A stretch of 64,000 nucleotides of DNA. Origin: Lasiosphaeris hirsuta. Its lineage: Eukaryota; Ascomycota; Sordariomycetes; Sordariales; Lasiosphaeriaceae. The position numbers were made by a program, and so were the translations under genes. This document shows, one piece after another, positions 58,780-64,000 of this stretch. Under the pieces are notes generated by a model. The model worked only from the letters and a program-made list of their open reading frames with translations. It was not told the DNA's origin and made no database searches. The DNA lies in contig JAUKUA010000008.1 of the NCBI GenBank assembly GCA_030549175.1, forward strand, positions 124,001 to 188,000. Reading direction: 5' to 3'. Position 1 is the first letter of the stretch. Every line of letters begins with the position of its first letter.

Positions 58780-60673
58780 ACGTGATTATATAGCGAGAGA
58801 ACTAACATAGTGAGAGAACTACTTTACTACTTCGACAAAACTATCGTACAAAACTGCAAACTTCTCTACAACCAAACATGAGCGCTGTACAAAATGAAGT
58901 ATAATTGTAGCTTGTCCTCTAGGCTATGGAACATGATAAGAAACTTAGCCTTCGGAAAGTAACAAAGAACTATTAAATACTATATCTGATACTACGTAAG
59001 CGGCAGAGGGAAATTCCTACTCGAGTAAGTACTATTACCAACTCTCGGAAGCTTAATCTCCTTAAGGAGGAGGTTATCGTATGAAGGATTCTCGACCTGT
59101 ACGAGTAAGGATTTTCGCTAAGATACGATCCGGTAGAAAATATAGCTAATTCGTTATATATATTACGTGACACGTCACGCGTTGAACTACGTTAGGCTTC
59201 TAATTTCGTACGACGATAACTAAAGTTCCGGATATGTTAATTACGTCCGTACGACTACTAAAGGGCCAAATGTGAAGATCTAAAGATAATTAGTACGTAG
59301 TTTGACCTTGTTCGTAATATAATCGCGAAGTATAGGATCTAGGAGTTAAATATTTAGAATTTTAACGAGATTAGGTTTTTGATAGGTTAGATCTTATCTA
59401 CCCTTGTTATTACTTCGTTCGACAGCTATAGGAAGGCTAAAAAGATCTAGCCTAGTAATCGGAAATAAGTTATAGTAATCTAGGCTATGTAGTTATGTAG
59501 TTATATTATTCCTTTATATATAGTAGTTACGAGGAAAATGTACCTTAAAATTTAATATTAAAATAGTCTTTTTTTACTTAGTTAAACTATTAATCTTTTA
59601 GAAACTAATTAGATAAATAACCAGATTAACCTTAATTAAGTTAAGTATTTTAATAAATATTCTCGTTCTTATATAGTAGATAGAAAGTGTCTTCTTATCT
59701 TAGATAGGTACGAGAGTTACTACTCGTTTAAGTTTAAGAATTATTACTAGTTTAATAATATTATAACACTTTATATGTCTCCGTACTTATCTTACTTACT
59801 TTAACTACTTAATATTAAATATTTTAATATATTAAAGTGGTTATACGGTCAGGAAATTAAAAAACTTATACGTAACTATATCTACCATATTACGAAACTA
59901 AACTTTTTTCTTACCTTTCATGATACATTTAACATAACTTTTTCGCCTAAAAACGTACGAGGAGGATTCCGAGAGGTAAAGCTTGTTCCATTTAACCTAG
60001 AGAGGATAATTTCTTAGTTAGATATATAACTTCGTATGTTAACATTCCCTACTACCCCTTAGATTGTAAACGATACTAAAGTCTCTAAGACGCCACAAAA
60101 TGTAACTAAGGCCTCCCTTTAATCAATACATATTAAAGATTGTATTACTAGACATTAAGACAGCTCTCCGACACTAATTCTTAGGGCCCTTGACCAAATT
60201 GTAAAGGGGACGATGAAAGTTATATACGAGATGGTATTGATAAAGGATCACGTCCGAGAGCTTGAGGTAGCAAGTTCAGCATTAAGTAAACGCTAAAGGG
60301 CTAAAAAAAGATATATCAGGATAGGAGGCTACTTACTGTGGAAGATGTAAGCGATATTCTAACGGAAAAAGATACGTAGGCTTAACAAGAGGAGGAAATA
60401 CAACTGGAGGGTAGTCGTACAAAGAGATGTGTAGGAGGTCTGCGACACTGTAGTAACTACGGTAAAACTAGACATAATTCTCGTACGTGCCGGGAGGATA
60501 TAGAAATGAATAAGGAATTAGATCCCGAGTAGTTTTAGCTAATCATTTCCTATGTGGTATTGGTATTACAGATGATAGTCTAATTGAGGTGGGAAGGTGG
60601 TTCTCTCGCTATGTTAGTTCTCTCGCTATGTTCGTTCTCTCGCTATGTTGGTTCTCTCGCTATACAATCACGT
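58780..60673 (+). mobile_element. Fot1/pogo DNA transposon, copy 3, RIP-damaged
   Basis: A 1894-bp element flanked by TA (58778-58779 and 60674-60675), with ends ACGTGATTATATAGCG and its inverted partner. Two subterminal GAGAGAAC units lie at the left and four tandem 17-base units (GTTCTCTCGCTATGTTN) at the right. The transposase region runs from ATG 58878 to TAG 60530-60532 on the plus strand. That span is not a multiple of three, so a small indel adds to the many RIP-type stops. The CENP-B/Tc5-like N-terminus and the C-terminal Cys-rich tail are recognisable. It is inserted in the gag part of gypsy C. Confidence 0.8.
60594..60660. repeat. Four tandem 17-bp subterminal repeats of pogo copy 3
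   Basis: GTTCTCTCGCTATGTT plus one variable base, repeated four times up to the terminal inverted repeat. The left end has two, and pogo copy 1 has fewer, so the number varies. Confidence 0.8.
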
Positions 60674-61404
60674 TAAGCTTTATAGTTATTAGTTAAAAAC
60701 GTTATTTTAAAAGTAATAACTGACTTGATTCATTTATAAATAAGATATCTTCTTAAGGAAAACGGTAACTTTCTTAAAGTCGTCGTCGAAGCTAGCTTAA
60801 TTTATGAAGATAAGATAAAAAACTATAAAATCGACTAAAAGAACTACTAGAGAAAAGGAAAGTTTTCTGTAAATAGTAAAAAATATTTAAAGACAAATTA
60901 GTATAAGAGAAAAACCTACAGTTTCTACTTAGACAAATCCGCTATTAAAAAACCTAAGAAAAGATAAAAGAAGTGAAAAGTGAAACTAAGAGCAAAAGAT
61001 TTTAATAATAATAAAGAAAAAGTATTAAAAAACTTATTAGAAGGTTATTACTAAAATCAACTAAGTTAATCTTAACAAATGAAAAAATAATAATAGTTTT
61101 TACTATTATAGTAGGTAAGGCTACAAAACCTTAAAATATTACTTAAGTAAGGCTATAAACCGTTAGAAAGTTCCTAAGCCCCCAAGTAAGATTTCTAACA
61201 CTAAGGAACATACTTAGCCTAAATTTAAAAAAAAACTTCAATGAGAAAGTATTATAATTAGGAAAAAAAAAAAGTCTTTATAACAAAAGCTAATTATCTA
61301 AAGCTCTTTTCTTAAATTGTTAAGTTATTTAACAACGCTAAAATGTCAGATTTTTAACTGGAACCCGGGTCATAGCCTCGGGTGTAACAACCATTAAAAA
61401 CTAC

Positions 61405-61655
61405 ATCAAGGCTGTGCATAAGCACTAGCTCTACGCAAGGCGTTCTTACAAGGCTGTGCGTAAGCACAGCCTGTAAGCAAGGCATACTGCAAAAGCTCAG
61501 AAGCTCTATATATACTGCTGTGCTTCCCAGATAGATTAAAATGAATCATGCACTTCACAGCACTCTTTCTTCCACCTATTATTGTGACTCTACTTCACCA
61601 CCATTGCTTCCACCACCTTCTTTGATCGGGAACCGTCTTTTATATTACCATAAAA
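61405..61655. repeat. Small un-RIPped insert, possible solo LTR or non-autonomous element
   Basis: Composition and CpA content suddenly become normal within RIP-damaged gypsy C. Two direct copies of CAAGGCTGTGCRTAAGCAC (61407-61425 and 61449-61467) occur, the second forming a perfect hairpin GCTGTGC-GTAA-GCACAGC. A TATA-like CTCTATATATACTG follows at about 61,503-61,516. It resembles the promoter part of an LTR, but I could not define both ends or a target duplication. Confidence 0.4.
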
Positions 61656-62026
61656 TAACTAAACAAGCCTACTTCTTTTTAATATCTTACGAAAGTAAGA
61701 CTAGACCTCAGCCTAAACGAAAGAAACAAAGCTACGAACCCTTTTATAAGACTCGTAAAATCGTTTCCATATCTATAATATATTATAGTATCTATAAAAT
61801 TGCTATCTAAACCTTCCTAAATATCAAAGTTTTGGTCTTAGTTATAAATAAGGCCTTAATAAACTGATAAAAGCTCTTTATAGTTAAAAGAGAATTTATT
61901 AAACCTCTTAAAGCCTTTGATACTACTATTAACTTCGAGAGTAATAAATACTATATAAAAATAATAATTCTCCAGTACTAAATAGTATACTTCTTCTATG
62001 TCTTACTTAAGATATCCCTCCTTAAT

Positions 62027-62885
62027 TATGATATAGGCTAGTTGTAGAGACTAAGGTATGGTAATCACAAGGTATGTCACCTTCGGTATAACCGAACTGT
62101 AGAGCTATGATCTAGATTAACTTAACCGTCTACTCTAGGCCGGCAGTGGTATTGGTTTGACTCAGAGCTTTCACACAAGGTGAAGGAGATAATCTTCATA
62201 ACCCAAAGTCTTAGTAGTTGTGAGGGAGAAGGTAGATGTAGGGAGATGGAACAATTACAAGGAAGATGGCAAACGATACTTCGTAGTTGTAAGTCAATGA
62301 GAAATAGAAGGGTTTTAGAAGGTTGTATTACCTCTTAGCTTTACTAAAGTTCAGTTGATAATCTTTCTAGGTTGTTTCTAAAAAGAACTGGGGAGCTTCT
62401 TCCTCTCGAGGATCTATCGCGGGGCCCTTGTCTCTTTTATGGAGGCTGTGTATAATATACAAGGGTACTGGAATACATGAAGATCCTTCCTTAGCCACTT
62501 TGCCGGTGAAAGGCCTTAACTACTCGTCTCTCACGTCTTACTAATCAGTATCTTTGCCAAGTGTTACTGACCCTTCCCTCGGTAGTCTACGGGCGGTATT
62601 AGTACTTAACTCCGATGGTGTGATGACCACGACTACAGAGGTTCCTTTACGTCCTTGGTACTTACGTCGGATGACGACAGTTCCCTTCATGACTTCTTAG
62701 GCTTGGTTATAGCTACCTGTCACAACTGGGCTAGACTCCAGAGAACGTCAGGGTTCAGGTTGTCTACTTGGAACCGTTACGATATCTAGGAAGCTTGTCC
62801 TTGAAAGTCTGCTGAAACATCATGTGGGTCTCCTGGCTGGCTAATGTAGCTCGCGACCACGATGCTGAGGTTGTGTGGCTGCTCG
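62027..62885 (-). repeat. LTR of gypsy family C, copy 3, truncated
   Basis: It begins TATGATATAGGC (TGTGACATAGGC with changes) and aligns with the family-C LTRs in minus orientation up to about 62,880, where it is cut. It is only mildly mutated. No internal region in the proper orientation is attached. Confidence 0.6.
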
Positions 62886-64000
62886 TATCACGTAAGGATA
62901 AGTAAAAACGACGTAAAGAAGGTTCGTTTTAAATAGATATTTATAAAAGATATAGAAAAGAAAGATAAAACATTTATCATAACCTAGAAAAGTTACTTAA
63001 TAAAGGATTAGAGTAATAATAACTCGAGTGATAAAGGAGCTTATGTTATTCTCAAATAAAGATAAGTTATTAAAGTAAACTTACTACTTTATTACATAAA
63101 CTCTTAATACCTAAAGAAGTCCTACTTTCAAATTAATATTAAAGTAGACTTAAACGATAAACTTACACACGTCTACTTTGACACTAGTAGCTTAACTAAC
63201 CTCGTTAATAAAAAGTAGATTTAGAAATAGACATATTATTTATACTAAGTACCGTAAGAATCCCGTTTCGTTAAAGGAGTCAACTTAAAAACTCACATTA
63301 ATAAGTAAGCTAAGTTCGATTTTTACATTTCTGATATAACGTGGTAAACTAGTGTTAACACATACTTTTATATGAAGGTTAATATTATCAACGAGTTAGG
63401 GCTATATATGTTAATCGGTATTACCTTTATAAATAATAATAACGTAACTATCAACTTTCTAAGAAATAATGTTACTTTCTGATTTATTAGAAATATAAGG
63501 ATACGAACGGACTTAGTTACTAAACCTTACCGAAAGATTATATATAAGGTTACTACTTTCTAAAGTGTTATTTTGATATCTAAAGAGAAAGGTTTTATTA
63601 GAACTAAGATATATGATTTACTAAAGTTATTACTGAAGAAGACGTATATTTATAATAGGCCATAGACTTTTTACCTTATATTAACATGGAAAGATATCTA
63701 AGATAGTAATATCAACTACCTAATACCTTATATAACGTACTTTTATAACTAGATATCTAAGCTGATAATTATTAAAAGAAGCTAGAAAATTAAGAGAGTT
63801 TAAGAATAATCTGAAACAGAGTAGATATTTATATTCAATTTAACAAGCTATAACACGAATATAAGAGTAAAGATCATATAAACTTTGTCTATGAGATATT
63901 ATATAAAGTTTAATAACGTTAATATAGAAAATTACTATTTAGTTATCTTTAATAAAATCTACTAACTAGAGGGTAAAATAAAAGATATTTTCGTTTATAT
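62886..64000 (+). mobile_element. Fragment of another retroelement, protease-like region
   Basis: A plus-strand frame reads VYFDTSSLTNL at about 63,171-63,203, which resembles a retropepsin active site (DTG or DTS followed by S/T) with a possible G-to-S change. A hydrophobic stretch about 75 residues further (LYMLIGITFI) corresponds to the second conserved protease block. The frame is broken by RIP-type stops and continues out of the window. The family cannot be decided; it is not closely similar to the A, B or C pieces seen here. Confidence 0.4.

Larger units (their letters stand above)
55613..62026 (+). mobile_element. Ty3/gypsy family C, copy 2, incomplete and interrupted
   Basis: It starts with a full LTR (55613-56749). 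Gag pieces follow at about 57,000-57,214 and 57,439-58,777, then 60,676-61,357, with similarity to the gag of family A including a degenerate knuckle near 61,095-61,140 and the GATTTTTAACT gag end at 61349-61359. A protease-like part continues to 62,026, where a separate family-C LTR cuts in. It is interrupted by a 224-bp repeat (57215-57438), a pogo transposon (58780-60673) and a small un-RIPped insert (about 61,405-61,655). No reverse transcriptase part remains in the window. Confidence 0.65.

Noticed and set aside
10560..64000. CRISPR arrays or bacterial-type operons
   Set aside because: The repeats are LTRs, inverted repeats and tandem subterminal units; the genes have spliceosomal introns, so the DNA is eukaryotic.

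Overview
This window looks like a filamentous ascomycete (Pezizomycotina) chromosome. Genes carry short introns of about 50-140 bp with GT-AG borders and CTGAC-type branch sites, and the repeats are heavily mutated in the pattern of repeat-induced point mutation (RIP): C:G to T:A change, loss of CpA/TpG, and many TAG/TAA/TGA stops where Trp, Gln or Arg codons are expected. The DNA alternates between base-balanced gene blocks (about 1-10,560 and 43,146-52,350) and AT-rich transposon blocks (about 10,560-43,145 and 52,350-64,000).

Block 1 (1-10,560) holds a small conserved-looking membrane protein gene (minus strand, 3359-3784). It also holds two convergent, distantly related paralogues of an unrecognised family (5719-7006 plus; 8925-10147 minus). 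The second paralogue has an in-frame TGA inside an exon whose phases otherwise match the first. Some short, probably decayed ORFs lie at 800-2640.

Block 2 (10,560-43,145) is a nest of RIP-damaged elements. A Ty3/gypsy chromovirus family (B) is present as two copies in tandem that share one LTR. B copy 1 is interrupted by a Fot1/pogo transposon (12528-14369) and by a complete family-A gypsy element (15115-23875, 5-bp duplication ATAAT). B copy 2 is interrupted by a second complete family-A element in the opposite orientation (30110-38809, duplication ATATT). The LTR between the two B copies is split by a 3.47-kb insert (24371-27842) carrying a RIP-damaged, endogenised Rep-like gene of the geminivirus/genomovirus type (CRESS-DNA virus HUH endonuclease). 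The insert is flanked by TAATATTA, the first eight bases of the TAATATTAC origin nonanucleotide used by such viruses.

Block 3 (43,146-52,350) contains a complete RIP-damaged hAT transposon (43640-46707, perfect 8-bp duplication CTTAGGCA). It also contains an apparently intact three-exon gene (47514-51158) encoding a 1160-residue fusion of a class 3 lipase with a P-loop GTPase separated by a hydrophobic segment. This is the best candidate here for an undescribed host system.

Block 4 (52,350-64,000) holds two more Fot1/pogo copies and a gypsy element of family C that is interrupted by one of them, by a separate C LTR and by a small un-RIPped insert. A pair of 223-bp inverted repeats with a strong hairpin and a piece of a further retroelement with a protease-like motif complete it. 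No rRNA, confident tRNA or CRISPR array was seen.
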